A stretch of 64,000 nucleotides of DNA from Dugong dugon (GCA_030035585.1 CM057482.1:14123001-14187000), one strand, 5' to 3'; shown: positions 52,231 to 62,649, numbered from the stretch's first letter. The notes: generated from the sequence alone by a model not told the origin. Program-made: numbers and translations.

Positions 52231-52469
52231 TATGGTTCGAGGAACACCTTTCTGTGTTGAGACCACATGGAGGAGAAGGTTGGGCCCAGAGGGAGCCAGA
52301 CTTTTGCTTCTTCTGACTTTCTGCCCAGATCGGATGTCACAAGTTGAACATCTGGCCCCGTGGATAAAGGAATGGACGAGGTTTGTGATCTGGGAGCACC
52401 ACGGTGGCTTTTGGAAACTTTGAGGGTAGGGGCCCAGGAGGTCTCTTCCTTATCGCCTTCCTCCTATTC

Positions 52470-52590
52470 CTTCACTCATGCATTTATTTAGGAAATATTT
52501 ATGAACACATGCTCTGTATTAAGCCCTGATAAGCCCTGGGAAAATAGGTCCCTGCCCTCAGTAACTTCCATTGTAGTTGGAAAACAGACA
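52470..52590 (-). repeat. L2 LINE 3' end
   Basis: CATGCATTTATTTAGGAAATATTTATG, CTGTATTAAGCCCTGATAAG and CCTGCCCTCAGTAACTTCC. Confidence 0.7.
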
Positions 52591-52595
52591 AGTAG

Positions 52596-52795
52596 AGACT
52601 TTGGTGCCACATCTGAGGCCAGATCCCAGTGCCTCTACTTAAGTGACCTGGGACCAGCCCAACTGCATCTGTATATGGGGATAGTAATTATAGCTACTCC
52701 TCAGGGTTGTTATAAGGACTACAGGGTGTAATAAATGTAAAATGCTTAGCTTACAGTGAGAACTTAATCAGTGTTGGCTATTATTATTAGTGTGA
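52596..52795 (+). repeat. MIR SINE
   Basis: GAGGCCAGATCCCAGTGCC, GTATATGGGGATAGTAATTATAG, AGGGTTGTTATAAGGAC, AAAATGCTTAGCTTACAG. Confidence 0.8.
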
Positions 52796-53401
52796 TGAGC
52801 CAGGAGCAGGGGGAGCACAGAACAGGATCTGGGGCTTCTGGAAAGACTTCTGGGAGGTAGGCTGCTTGGAGAGAGAGAGACAGAGGAGGCTTACAGCCCC
52901 GTCCTCACATGTCCAGCCCAGCTCAGCAGAGCAGGAAATGCCTGGTCCAGGAATAGACTGTGTGTCTGGCTCAGCTTGTTCTGGGCGATTGGCAGAGTGC
53001 AGCATCTGTGGTGATAGTGGTTACAAATCATCTATATCCTCCTATCTGCAGACTGTTCAGAAGACTCCATCGCAGCCATCCCATCCCTACTTGACTTTGA
53101 TCTGCTCCCTGAGAGCATGAGGGAGATGGGATGGAGCTGGTTGGAGAAGGGGAGGGAGGAATCCACATTTCATGATTGAGAAGACTGAGGAGCTTGCCCA
53201 AGAGCCCTGTGGGTTGGCAGGAGAGCTGGCCTGGTAGCGAGGAATCCATGTTCACTAGGAGCAAGGGAGGCATGGTGGGGTGACCCCCAACCACTGCCTG
53301 CCTTAGTCCTTCCACGTCGTCCCACCAGGAACTTGCAGGTATGAAGGCTCAGTATGAGTTTTTTCTTCTAGGGTGTGACTTTTGGGGATAATCAATGTTC
53401 T
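52796..53401. other. Unique sequence with MIR traces
   Basis: 53150-53215 (CATTTCATGATTGAGAAGAC, AGGAGCTTGCCCAAGAGCC) may be a reversed MIR core. The rest is unrecognised. Confidence 0.4.
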
Positions 53402-53611
53402 ACCAGAGCCATCCGGTAGAACTTTCTGTGATAATGGAAATGGTCTATAATCTGTGTTGCCCCATACGGCAGCCACTAGCCACATGTGGCTATTGAGCAC
53501 TTGCAGTGTGGTTAGTGTAACTGAGGAACTGAACTATTAATTGGATTTAATCTTAATTAATCTAAATTTAAACAGCCACATGTGGCTAGTGGCTGCCATA
53601 TGGGATAGCAC
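53402..53611 (+). mobile_element. Non-autonomous DNA element with internal palindrome
   Basis: TAGAACTTTCTGTGATAATGG then GCCACTAGCCACATGTGGC are phrases of a mammal-wide non-autonomous DNA transposon whose name I cannot place with certainty. 53469-53491 and 53574-53596 are perfect 23-base inverted repeats of each other, separated by 82 AT-rich bases. Confidence 0.7.
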
Positions 53612-54029
53612 ACCTTTAGCCTACTCTTGGGTGCATAGGCCAGATAAGTGCAGCTATTTACAGATATGTGCCTTCCTAACACGCTCTCCAGATGATTCTG
53701 ATGCAAAGTTAGGTTTGGAAGTCACCAGATTAGGGATCTGGGAAATGCTATATTGAGGGAAGTGGTAAAAACCATACAGTTCACATAGCCTCCCATTGTC
53801 CATCTGTCCATCTGTCTCTGTGGCCTTTACCTCTTTCTCTATTGGTTTATTCCCATTGCTGTTTACATCAACTCCAACTCTAAGTTCAGTAGAGTTTATT
53901 CATGTTGGTAGCTTGAAATTGGTTATAATGGGAGTATTTACACCACAGAAATTGGCAGATACTACAAACCAAGGCCTCCCTCCCCACAGAAAGCCAGTTG
54001 TTAAACACTTAGCACTGCTCTACCCCACT
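53612..54029. other. Unique sequence
   Basis: A weak MER5 trace at 53680-53720 (CTCTCCAGATGATTCTGATGC). Otherwise nothing recognised. Confidence 0.4.
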
Positions 54030-54320
54030 GGTAGTTATGTCCACTGAGTGTTTACCCTGGGTCAAACACTATTTTAGGCACTGCAGATACAGCAATGAAG
54101 AAAAGAAACAGAAAAGCTCACAGAGCTGACATTCTGGTGGGGCAGAAGAGCACAAAACCAGATAAATAAAATATGTAGTGTGATCACTAATGACACCTGC
54201 TTAGTCAGAGTGGATGGGGAAGGTCTCATTGAGAGGTGACTTTTGAGAGAATAGCTGAAGGAAGTGAGGAAATGAGGCATGTGGATACATGCGGAAATGT
54301 TCCAGGAGAGGGGAACAGCA
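54030..54320 (-). repeat. L2 LINE 3' fragment
   Basis: CACTATTTTAGGCACTGCAG, GACATTCTGGTGGGGCAG, GATAAATAAAATATGTAGTG, then GGTCTCATTGAGAGGTGAC and CCAGGAGAGGGGAACAGC give about 290 bp of continuous reversed L2. Confidence 0.8.
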
Positions 54321-54480
54321 TCCTCACAAGAGTGCCATGTTACAGGTAAGAGAACTAGGTCTCAGGGACTTGTTCACTAAGGTTTAGTGGCTTGCCCAAG
54401 GTCAGCCTGGATGAGGTGGAGCCAGGATTCCAAGGCCAACCACCTGCTTTCAGAGCCCCCTCTGTAATCACTCCTGTGCT
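54321..54480 (-). repeat. MIR SINE
   Basis: CATGTTACAGGTAAGAGAAC, TGGCTTGCCCAAGGTCAG, GGTGGAGCCAGGATTCC. Confidence 0.7.
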
Positions 54481-55330
54481 ACTGGAAAACGAGCTCTGTC
54501 CTAAAGGTGACAACCAAGTCAACGAGTCAGCTTCCCTCCCCTAGCACCTGTGCTGAAGTTGGCTGGGCTGTGGGGTGCAGAGGATTCAAAGGCAGACCCT
54601 CAAGGAACTCAGTGGATTCAGCAGTCAGAGAGCATTTAAGAGAGCAAATGTGTGGTCCAGCTTCTCTGTGCTGGGAATTTCTCACATGGCTACAACATCT
54701 TCTCCGAAGTCTTGGAAGCCAGAGAGAACCCAGCATCCTGTGCTAGACCATGAAATGGCAGAGCTAGATAGTCTGGCCCAGATACCTTCTGCGGAAGGAA
54801 GAAGACAAGGAGGGACCTGCCAGCAAGTTAGTGGCTGAGCCAGCTAGAATGCAGGTGTCCCGGGCCAAGGCTCTGTCCTGTGTCAGAGGTTCTCAGACTG
54901 GCTTCCGTGCAGCCTCAGGGTTCCACAGTGCAGTCCCACGGCCATTGCTTGGAGATGGTCCCAGCTTCCTTCTCAACTTGAATGCAAATACCTCCAATTC
55001 TGCTTGTTGTGTATTTTTAGTTCAGAGTACTATTTTATTTGGAGAAGAGGTTCTCCTGCTAAAAAAACAAAAAAGAGGATCTCAACCCCTGTATTTTACC
55101 GAGGAGGAAACTGAAGCTTAGAAACCACTGGTTAGTACTGCCCAGGTGGGCTTTTCAGGACCCTGGGCCGACTCACTTCAGTTCCTTCCAATCTGGGAAC
55201 ATGCACTGTGTCCCCTTTGCCCGGCCCTGGACTCAGGGAAGCAGAGCTGGTTCAGAAATGGAAGAGGGGTAGGTGCCCAGCTACTGCTCACAAGCCTAGC
55301 ATGTGGTAGGTAAATGAGCCGGAGATATTG
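54481..55330. other. Unique sequence
   Basis: Includes MIR- or MER5-like words (CAGAGGTTCTCAGACTGG at about 54882; CCGAGGAGGAAACTGAAGC at about 55098) but no clear element. Open frames below 100 codons are not convincing. Confidence 0.4.
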
Positions 55331-55520
55331 GTAATAGTATCTTCCATTCATGAGGAGTCTCCCATTTGCAAAACCCCTTTCCCTGTGTTCTCACGTCCCA
55401 GCCTCATGTAGATTCCAGAACATAGGTGTGCTCGTTACCACATTTCACAGAAGAGGACACCGAGGCCTAGAGAAGGAAGAAAGGTGATTTGTCCCAGGTC
55501 ACAGTGACCCAGTTAAGTGT
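55331..55520 (-). repeat. MIR SINE
   Basis: CATTTCACAGAAGAGGACACCG, AGGTGATTTGTCCCAGG and TCACAGTGACCCAG are reversed MIR. Confidence 0.65.
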
Positions 55521-56165
55521 TTTGACAGCACATGGACCTGTGGCTCTCTTGTGTATCTCTGTGGGGGGCCCTATGGGAACGAGGGCCTGGCAGCCACCAG
55601 GGCAGGTCCCAGTGGTCTCCTGGGCTCCCCTGGCTACTCTCTCCAGGGTGTTGCCCCCTCCCCACATCTTTCATACGAATCCCCCTCACCTGAGCCAGAG
55701 TCAAGAAAAAAACCAGCCATTGTGTATTTTATGTTCCAGTTAGGGACCGCATTGTAGTTGTCATCATCTAGAAAGTGTGCCCGCTGGCAACAATTAATCA
55801 TTTTTGGGATCCAAGGACAGGATGCAGTTTGCTTCCATGTGGAGTATAGGTAGTGATTATCTCAGAGGAGGAAAAAGCCAGCCTCCATTTCTTGAGAGGC
55901 TACGAGGGCCATTCGGCAGCGAAATGAATAGTTCTTCCTTCCGGGCCCTTCTGCTCTCCAAGGGAGATGGGGTGGCCCTGGGCCCAGGGAGAGGCCGCCA
56001 GGGAGCAGCTCAGCAGCTGTGCACATCTGGAGGCCAGAGTCTCTCCCTCCTTCCTCTTGACCCTGGACCCAGTCCAGCCCAGCCCCTTCCTCCTCCTGGC
56101 AGAGCCTGGTCTCTCCCAGTAAACAATTCTTGGAGATCAGGGACCCTCCCTTAGAGAAGAAGGGG
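55521..56165. other. Unique sequence
   Basis: 55750-55960 has a run of distinct words (CAACAATTAATCATTTTTGG, GTGATTATCTCAGAGGAGG, GGCAGCGAAATGAATAG) unlike any repeat I know. A constrained regulatory element is possible but unproven. Confidence 0.4.
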
Positions 56166-56395
56166 ACAAGATAAAACTAGTATTTGGGAAGCACCCACCC
56201 TGTGCCAGACACCTTGCCAGGCACTTTGCATTTGGTCACTTCATTGCATCCATGGAGCTGGATGATATTATTCCCGTGTTAAGGAAACGGACGCTCAGAG
56301 AGGTTGAGTAAGTAGTCTAAAGTCACACAGCTAACAAGTGGCAGAGCCAAGAGAGAAACTGTTGGTTTCCCTCTGATTACCCAAACCCTGCCTAG
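56166..56395 (-). repeat. MIR SINE, near full length
   Basis: CTGTGCCAGACACCTTGCC, CTCAGAGAGGTTGAGTAAG, AAGTCACACAGCTAACAAGTGGCAGAGCC. Confidence 0.85.
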
Positions 56396-56499
56396 CATAG
56401 TTTCTTTCTGCCTTTGTATAGTGCCCTGTATGATATGGACCAAGTAGGGAAAGGTAAGATTGGGATGGAAAAGCTGAAGGAGGAGAAGTTATGTATTAC

Positions 56500-56632
56500 G
56501 TTGGAAAAAATAGTAGACTAAGAATCAGAAGTTCTTAGCTGAAGTCTTGGCTCTGCTACTTTTATAGTTTGTGACTTTGGGCAAGTCTCCTAATCTTACC
56601 CCTTCTGGGCCTCAAATTAGCCACATATTAAA
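56500..56632 (+). repeat. MIR SINE, cut by a SINE
   Basis: GTCTTGGCTCTGCTACTTTTATAG, GTGACTTTGGGCAAGTCTCC and CTTCTGGGCCTCAAATTAG are sense MIR, ending at an A14 run that leads into the next SINE. Confidence 0.8.
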
Positions 56633-56643
56633 AAAAAAAAAAA

Positions 56644-56843
56644 TAGTTGCTGTAGAGTCAGTTCCAACTCATGGCAACCTCATGTGTGCAGAGTAAAACT
56701 GCTCCACAGGGCTTTCAATGTCTGTGACCTTTTGGAAGCGGATCACCAGGCCTTTATTCCAAGGCACCTCTGGGTGGGTTCAAACTACTAACCTTTCGGT
56801 TTGTAGCCAAGCGCTTAACCATTTGCACCACCCAGCAACTCCT
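56644..56843 (-). repeat. AfroSINE, type B
   Basis: AATAGTTGCTGTAGAGTCAG, CTTTTGGAAGCGGATCACC, AGGCACCTCTGGGTGGG, right end CACCCAGCAACTCCT. Confidence 0.92.
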
Positions 56844-57682
56844 AGTCACTTGTAAAGATATACTTTAAGTGGGACAGTTCTGCTGAGTTCTGCCCACTGG
56901 ACAGCTGTGGGGGTCGAGTAAGGTGGTGTCTGGAGATGGTCCTGGCTGTGCGTGGGCTTTCTGGGATGGTTCTGCAGGAGGTCCGCCTGCTGATAGGGTG
57001 CTGTCAGCAGCCAGGGTATCACTAAGCCCACCGGAGAGCAGCACTGAGTTCAGAGGTCTTGGTGTTCTGGTGTCAAGGGACCAGAAGAGATGGTGCCTGC
57101 ATGGCTGGAAGGAGGAACTCCATAGAGAGAGGAGGGGCTAAGGAGGGGAGGGGGAGCATGAGACCCTCACCCTGTGATGGGGGTGGGGGGTGGGCATCAG
57201 CCTGAAAATGAAGCTCAGCACCTCCGGAAGCTGAAGTCAAGCCCTGGGGGAGAGGTTCGTGAGGTAGGCTCTGCCCATGCATCCATGGCCCGGGTGGCTG
57301 TGCCTGGCCTTCGCTCCTGCCCTGCCAGCACGCTGAAGGATGATCCAGCCAGAGGCCTCAGGAGGCGTCTGCTCCTGGAAGCCCTGCAGTAGTCACGAGG
57401 CGGGTGGGCCTACGCGGACGGCCAGCAGGAGTTGGATGATCTGTAATTTACAGTCTAGTAGTAGAGAGAGAAAACATACAATCCTGAAGTTTAAAATAAG
57501 AGGTCGGGCGTTAAGCAGCTCTGTGGGATGCCCTATGAGGAGATGGCATGTGACAGCGGGAGAGCCATTGTCACCCAGGGTCATTGCAACCCAGCCGGGG
57601 GGCACTGTGGTCCCTGATTTACAGAGGAGTGGGTACCTGCCAGGGCGGCAGAACCAGAATTCCTGCTCAGTACACTGACCCC
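56844..57682. other. Unique sequence
   Basis: No repeat recognised. GC-rich around 57170-57410. Open frames up to 112 codons without known domains. Confidence 0.4.
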
Positions 57683-57833
57683 TGAACCCATTGCCATCGA
57701 GTTGATTCTGACTCATAGTGATCCTATAGGACAAAGTAGAACTGCCCTGGGTTTCCAAGGAGTGGCTGGTGGATTTGAACCTTCAGTCTTTTGGTTAGCA
57801 GCTGAGCTCTTAACCACTGTGCCACCAGGGTTC
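57683..57833 (-). repeat. AfroSINE, type A, with target-site duplication
   Basis: GAACCCATTGCCATCGAG tail, GGTTTCCAAGGAGTGGCTGG junction, CACCAGGGTTCC end. ACACTGACC lies at 57672-57680 and 57834-57842. Confidence 0.94.
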
Positions 57834-57899
57834 CACACTGACCTCAAAAGCTCATATATTCTTCCTTGCTACACAATGTCTTTACAATAAAGTAGAAGA

Positions 57900-58100
57900 A
57901 CTCTTAAATCTTGGGGCTGAAAGGCCATTGTACCACATTGACCTTGACCAAGGTCATCCACCCCTCCAAGGATGTGACACTCACTAACTATCAAGGCAGC
58001 TTCTTTCCCATCTCAGGCAGCTCTAGCTATTAAGAAATTCCTTCCTTTAATGAAACTCAAATGTGTCTCAACCTCATGCCCAGTGGAGCTGACATGTTCC
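57900..58100 (+). repeat. Unnamed ancient repeat (L3/CR1-like?)
   Basis: GGCTGAAAGGCCATTGTACC, ACTAACTATCAAGGCAGC and TATTAAGAAATTCCTTCC resemble the family suspected at 28.6 kb. Confidence 0.4.
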
Positions 58101-58763
58101 AAAAGAGTGTCTCCTACCCTCACTAGGACCAGCAGGGGGAATCCACCAGGAACTGGGGACAAAGGGCCAGATTTCAGGTCACTTCTTGTCACCCCCACTG
58201 ATTTCCATTGGGGTATGAGCCTCTCCTCCAGCTCCAGGCCTCCATGCTACCTCCTCCCTCTGGCAGAATAGGGAGGAGTCTTTTCTGTTCCCTGCTTATA
58301 CACCCATGCCTCTGACCTCAGAATGAAGTCAGCCCTTAGTAATGGAGGGCGGAAAGGTCAGACGCCCGGGGACTGCAGACGCCCTGCTTTGGCCCAAAGC
58401 GTCTGCTGGTGCCTGCTCCGGGGCCCCCAGGGCTTCCAGCCTCTGTGCCACCTCCCTCCAGAGCAGACCCTTGCCTCTGGAGAGCCCAGCCCCCTCAGTG
58501 TCTCCAGCCTGGCCGGGCTCATACACATACTGTTCCCTCTGCCTTCTCTCCTCCATCCCTCACCCCTGCCAAAGCCAAGTGTTTAATAATGGGCACATCT
58601 TTAACCTGAATCTCATCAAGGCTTTAGGTCTGACTCCTGAAGTTTACAGGGGACACAGGAACGACTTCAGTGATGCCACTAGGCAACATGAGACAAGTCC
58701 CTGGAAAGTTTCCTGAGACAACTGACCCAGTCACTTCAAAAATCCAATGTCATTAAAAAAAAT
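58101..58763. other. Unique sequence
   Basis: 58330-58500 is GC-rich with several CpG dinucleotides. No promoter element or coding domain recognised. Confidence 0.4.
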
Positions 58764-58898
58764 ACACACACCCATACACACACACGAGCACACACATATA
58801 CGTATACATTTGTTGTTGTTAGCTGTCGTTGAGTTGGCACCCAACTCATGGTGACCCCGTGCACAACAAATTGGAATATATATGTATGTGTATACAGT
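58764..58898. repeat. CA-rich tract and SINE tail fragment
   Basis: ACACACCCATACACACACAC at 58763-58800, then 58811-58876 (TTGTTGTTAGCTGTCGTTGAG, CAACTCATGGTGACCCCGTG) is the reversed tail of an RTE-tailed SINE. Confidence 0.75.
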
Positions 58899-59581
58899 CA
58901 TGCACTGCATAACATCTGTTCAGGCAATGTCTGACTGCATATACGTCTGTGGTCCCATAGGTTATAATAGAGTTCAGAAATCCTGACCGGAGAATGGGAC
59001 ATAGCAGATTTAGGCTTGTCATACTTGACAATCATGAAGATCCTCAAAAGCAGAGAAAAAATTCTCCAAGCTATTATAGGCTTGGCTCCACTGAAAGCTA
59101 CAAGGCTAATGAAAATGGGAGAGGGAACTATATCAGATACGGAGAAATTGCTAATGACGTGGATTGAGGACCAGACACAAAAGCGAACCCCTCTCAGCAC
59201 GTTTGACCATCACTGCTAAGGCATGAAGCGTGTTCGATACTCTTAAAAAAATCGGAAGCAGACTAAGATACCGAGTTTAGTGCTAGCTCTGGGTGGTTCA
59301 GGAGCTTCAGACAACGGTTTTTCGAAGCATAACGTGAAAGGAAGTGGGGAGTCTGTGAGTGCTGATGTGAAGGCAGCAGAAGAATTTGTGGAAACCCTGG
59401 ATAAACTAATTGTAGAGGGAGGTTATTTGCCCCAGCAAATTTTTAACATGGGTGAAACCTCCTTATTCGGGGAGTAAATGCCCTAAGAGGACCTTTGTCC
59501 ATAATACGGTGTTCATACAACGTCCAAATCACATAGCATCCTATTTCACAGAACGTATCATAAGACGTTAAGCAATGCATG

Positions 59582-59587
<6 letters not shown>
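58899..59587 (+). mobile_element. Tigger-type (pogo) DNA transposon, internally deleted
   Basis: Left terminal inverted repeat starts CAGTCATGCACTGCATAAC (58899) and the right end is the complement of CAGTCATGCATTGCTTAAC (ending 59587), about 690 bp apart. Inside, the plus strand encodes pieces of a pogo/CENP-B-like transposase: TEKLLMTWIEDQTQKRTPLS near 59137-59198 and ADVKAAEEFVETLDKLIVEGGYLPQQIFNMGETSLF at about 59361-59470, the latter reaching the first catalytic region (NMGET where NVDET is usual, so the catalytic Asp is changed). Stops and frame changes break the frame and the rest of the DDE domain is deleted. Dead fossil transposon. A (TG)n microsatellite begins at its right edge. Confidence 0.9.
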
Positions 59588-59623
<36 letters not shown>

Positions 59624-59640
59624 CATATATGTATGATGGG
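59588..59640. repeat. (TG)n microsatellite with TA-rich end
   Basis: About 19 TG units followed by TATATACATATATGTATG, starting where the Tigger element ends. Confidence 0.95.
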
Positions 59641-59689
59641 CGTGTTCTTGACTAAATAATGCAAACACTGAATGCAACATATGAACCTT

Positions 59690-60237
59690 TGATTGGATCC
59701 TGGTGCAAAAAAAAAAATAGCTGTAAAAGATATTTACATAAATTTGAATATGGACTGGGTGTTAGATGGTATGGAAAAACTGTCAGTTTTCTTAGATGTG
59801 ATAATGGTGACATGGTTGTATAAGAAATTGCCCTCCTTTGTAGGAAATGCACACTGCAGCAATAAGGGGGCAGAAGTCATGATGTTTGTAATTTCTTTTC
59901 AGATGATTCCACGGAAGAAAGAAATACACACACACATAAACCCCCTCCCAAAAAAATAACCTCCATTGCCGTCGAGTCGATTCCGACTCATAACCACCCT
60001 ATATGACACAGTAGAACTGCACCATAGGAGTTCCAGCGAGCGGCTGGTGGATTTGAACTGCTGACCTTTTGGTTAGCAGCTGAGCTCTTAACCACTGCAC
60101 TCCACATATACAGAGCAAGATAAAGCAGTTATGTAAAATGTTAACAGTTGTTAATTTAAGTGGTGGATGATTGTTATGCCATTTTTCCAACTTTTGTTGT
60201 ATATTGAAATATTTCATAATAAAAAGTTGGAAAAAAA
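59690..60237 (+). repeat. L1-type 3' end split by a SINE
   Basis: GACTGGGTGTTAGATGGTATGG, TAGATGTGATAATGGTGAC, GGAAATGCACACTGCAGC before the SINE, and ATATTTCATAATAAAAAGTTGG after it, are an old L1 3' terminus in sense orientation. Confidence 0.65.
59955..60106 (-). repeat. AfroSINE, type A, nested in L1
   Basis: ATTGCCGTCGAGTCGATTCC, AGCGAGCGGCTGGTGG junction, right end ACCACTGCACTCC. Head slightly shortened. Little diverged. Confidence 0.92.
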
Positions 60238-60336
60238 CTGATATGGGCTCCAGAGTCAGAAAGATTAGGTTCAGGTCAACCTTGTGTTTGATAAGTATCT
60301 GAACTTGCCTGTGCCTTGGTTTCCCACATTGTAGAA

Positions 60337-60499
60337 AAAACCAAAACCGTTGCCGTTGAGTCGATTCCAACCGAGAGCAACCCTATAGGACAGAGTAGAA
60401 CTGCCCCATAAGGTTCCTGAGGAGCGGCTGGTGGATTTGAACTGTTGACCATTTTGGTTAGCAGCTGAGTTCTTAACCACTGCGCCACTGGGGCGCCAG
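60337..60499 (-). repeat. AfroSINE, type A, with perfect 13-bp duplication
   Basis: CCACATTGTAGAA at 60324-60336 and 60503-60515. ACCAAAACCGTTGCCG tail, TGAGGAGCGGCTGG junction, GCGCCACTGGGGCGCC end. Confidence 0.96.
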
Positions 60500-60515
60500 T
60501 CGCCACATTGTAGAA

Positions 60516-60840
60516 CAGGGATATTTGCAGTTCCCACCTCAGATTTGAGTCAGGCCCTGAAGGCTAAGCGGTGGCTGGGCAGAGAAGAGGAAAGAAGGTA
60601 TTCCAGACAGAGGAACTGCACCAGCAAGGAACCAGAGGTTGGAATGAGCAAGCTCGGCACCTCCTCTCTCTTCCGTGGGAACTGTAGAATCTAGAATGTT
60701 CTACCACCACGATTCCCAGCATTCCCATCTCAGACTGAATTTTTGCCAGGTCCATGAACCATCCATACTAGATTTGCGTACTATTTTTCTTTGAATTGAT
60801 TCTTCTTCTTTTTTGTTTTTTTAGCTTTACCTCGTTAGCA
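60516..60840. other. Unique sequence
   Basis: 60540-60660 may be a weak reversed L2 (GAAAGAAGGTATTCCAGACAG, GGAACTGCACCAGCAAGG). T-rich at 60785-60830. Confidence 0.35.
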
Positions 60841-61327
60841 ATGTTGTTGTTGTTAGGTGCCGGGGAGCCGGTTCTGACTGATAGCAACCCTGTGTACAAC
60901 AGAATGAAACACTGCCCTGCCTGTGCCGTCCTCATGATTGTTGTTATGCTTGAGCCCATTGTTGCAGCCACTGTGTCAATCCGTCTCGTTGAGGGTCTTC
61001 CTCTTTTTCGCTGACCCTCTACTTTACCAAGCATGATGTCCTTCTCCAGGGACTGATCCCTCCTGATAACATGTCCAAAGTATGTGAGATGAAGTCTCGC
61101 CATCCTCGCTTCTAAGGAGTATTCTGGCTGTACTTCTTCCAAGACAGATTTGTTCGTTCTTTTGGCAGTCCGTGGTATATTCAATATTCTTTGCCAGCTG
61201 CGTAATTCTAAGGTGTCAATTCTTCTTCGGTCTTCCTTATTCATTGCCGAGCTTTTTGCATGCATATCAGGTGATTGAAAACACCACGGCTTGGGTCAGG
61301 GGCAGTTTCGTCCTTAAAGTGACATTA
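60841..61327 (-). repeat. RTE LINE 3' end
   Basis: Starts GTTGTTGTTGTTAGGTGCC, the complement of the (CAA)n tail, and covers the last ~485 bases. The minus strand encodes RTE C-terminal residues such as RILNIPRTAKRTNKSVLEEVQPEYSLEARMARLHLTYFGHVIRRDQSLEKDIMLGKVEGQRKRGRPSTRRID in short open pieces. 5'-truncated. It is one of the better preserved copies. Confidence 0.94.
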
Positions 61328-62095
61328 GCAATAATATCTGTGAAATCGGGTCTGGCATGCAAATTATATTTTTTCTAATGCACATTAAAATAAACACATG
61401 ACCGCTAAAATTAAAAGCTTCATCACTGTACCACGCGTAAAGAAACCTCGGGTGACCTCCTGGGACTCCACTTTTGAGAATCAATGATGCGATCCTGATG
61501 AGGGGCCAGATGCCCAGAGAGACCACACAGCCAGGAATGCCTGGACCAGGCTCCCGTTCTGTGGTCTCCTGCTTGCCTTTGCCCTGAACGGTCTTGGGCA
61601 GAACTCAGCAGAGTGAGGAGAAGGCAGGCTGGATGTGGGGAACAGCGTGGACAAAGGCAGGGAAGGACGGAAGAGTGGAGAGTGTAGGCAGACTGCGCTT
61701 CTGGGATGGATGAGACCCGGGGAGCAGAGACAAGGCCACTGGAGCAGCAGCCTGGGGTCCAGAGAGCGGGTGGGAAGAGGATTTGCCTGAAGGTGAGCAG
61801 GCATCCTTGTGATCCTCATTATTGGGTTTTGAACTTCTTCCTTCGTGGCTTAATTCCTGGCTTTGTTTAAATGAAGTGCAAAGGTTTGTTTTTGGTCAGA
61901 TTCGCAGTTGGTTTCCTGATTCCGCATCATTGGTGTTTCCTTCTTGTTCTTCCTCCCCTTGGAGATTTCATCTTAAGAAATTCACTTGCCCCTTTCTGTC
62001 CTGAGATGGGGTGGGAGACTCAAGGCACATCGGGAAATTTGGCAGGAAGGGCAGGGGATAGGTAAGGGCAAAGTCGGCTGGGCAAGAAGCATATT
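61328..62095. other. Unique sequence
   Basis: Contains an octamer word ATGCAAAT at 61358 and a CTGAAGGTGAGCAGG splice-donor-like sequence near 61790, neither supported by context. No repeat recognised. Confidence 0.35.
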
Positions 62096-62165
62096 GATTT
62101 AAACAGCACTTACTGAGCCCCTGCTGTGTGCCAGCCCAGGGGTGAGCCAGGGCTGGGTCAGGTAC
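62096..62165 (-). repeat. L2 LINE 3' end, short
   Basis: GCACTTACTGAGCCCCTGC, TGTGTGCCAGCCCAGGGG are reversed L2. Confidence 0.5.
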
Positions 62166-62404
62166 CATATCAGGCCCGCTCTTCAATGGCGACTGTTTGC
62201 AGGACTCCCCGTAGGAGGTGTCATGCTACCGCTAAACTGGAATCTGTCTTGATTGGCCCATTGAGTCTTCCACCTGTGTGTTCTCTGGTAGCCTAGCACA
62301 GGTCAGGCATGCCGTAGGGGCCAAACAGACATCTGTGAGCTGGTTAGTTGTTAGAGCCTGTGTCAGGAATAGTGGGCTGGGGAGGGTCCCACTCCATTCT
62401 CTTA

Positions 62405-62620
62405 GGCAGGCCTCTCAAACTTCAGACTCACTAGTGAGTGGGGAGGGAGGGGGGCAGGCTGGATTAAAATGCTCATTTTGAGGCGCTGGTCTCAAAATAT
62501 TGGATTCAATAGGTCTGGACTGGAACCCAGGAATCAGCATTTCTAACAAACCTCCCCCACTCCAGATGATTTTGATAAAGGTGGTCTGTGGACTATACGT
62601 TGAGAAACCTCGTTGCTCCA
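62405..62620 (+). repeat. MER5A-like element
   Basis: CTCTCAAACTTCAGACTC, GATTAAAATGCTCATTTTG, CAGGAATCAGCATTTCTAAC, GATGATTTTGATAAAGG, GTTGAGAAACC. Confidence 0.75.
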
Positions 62621-62649
62621 AAGGGTAATCTGGCATTGAAAGGGTCAGA

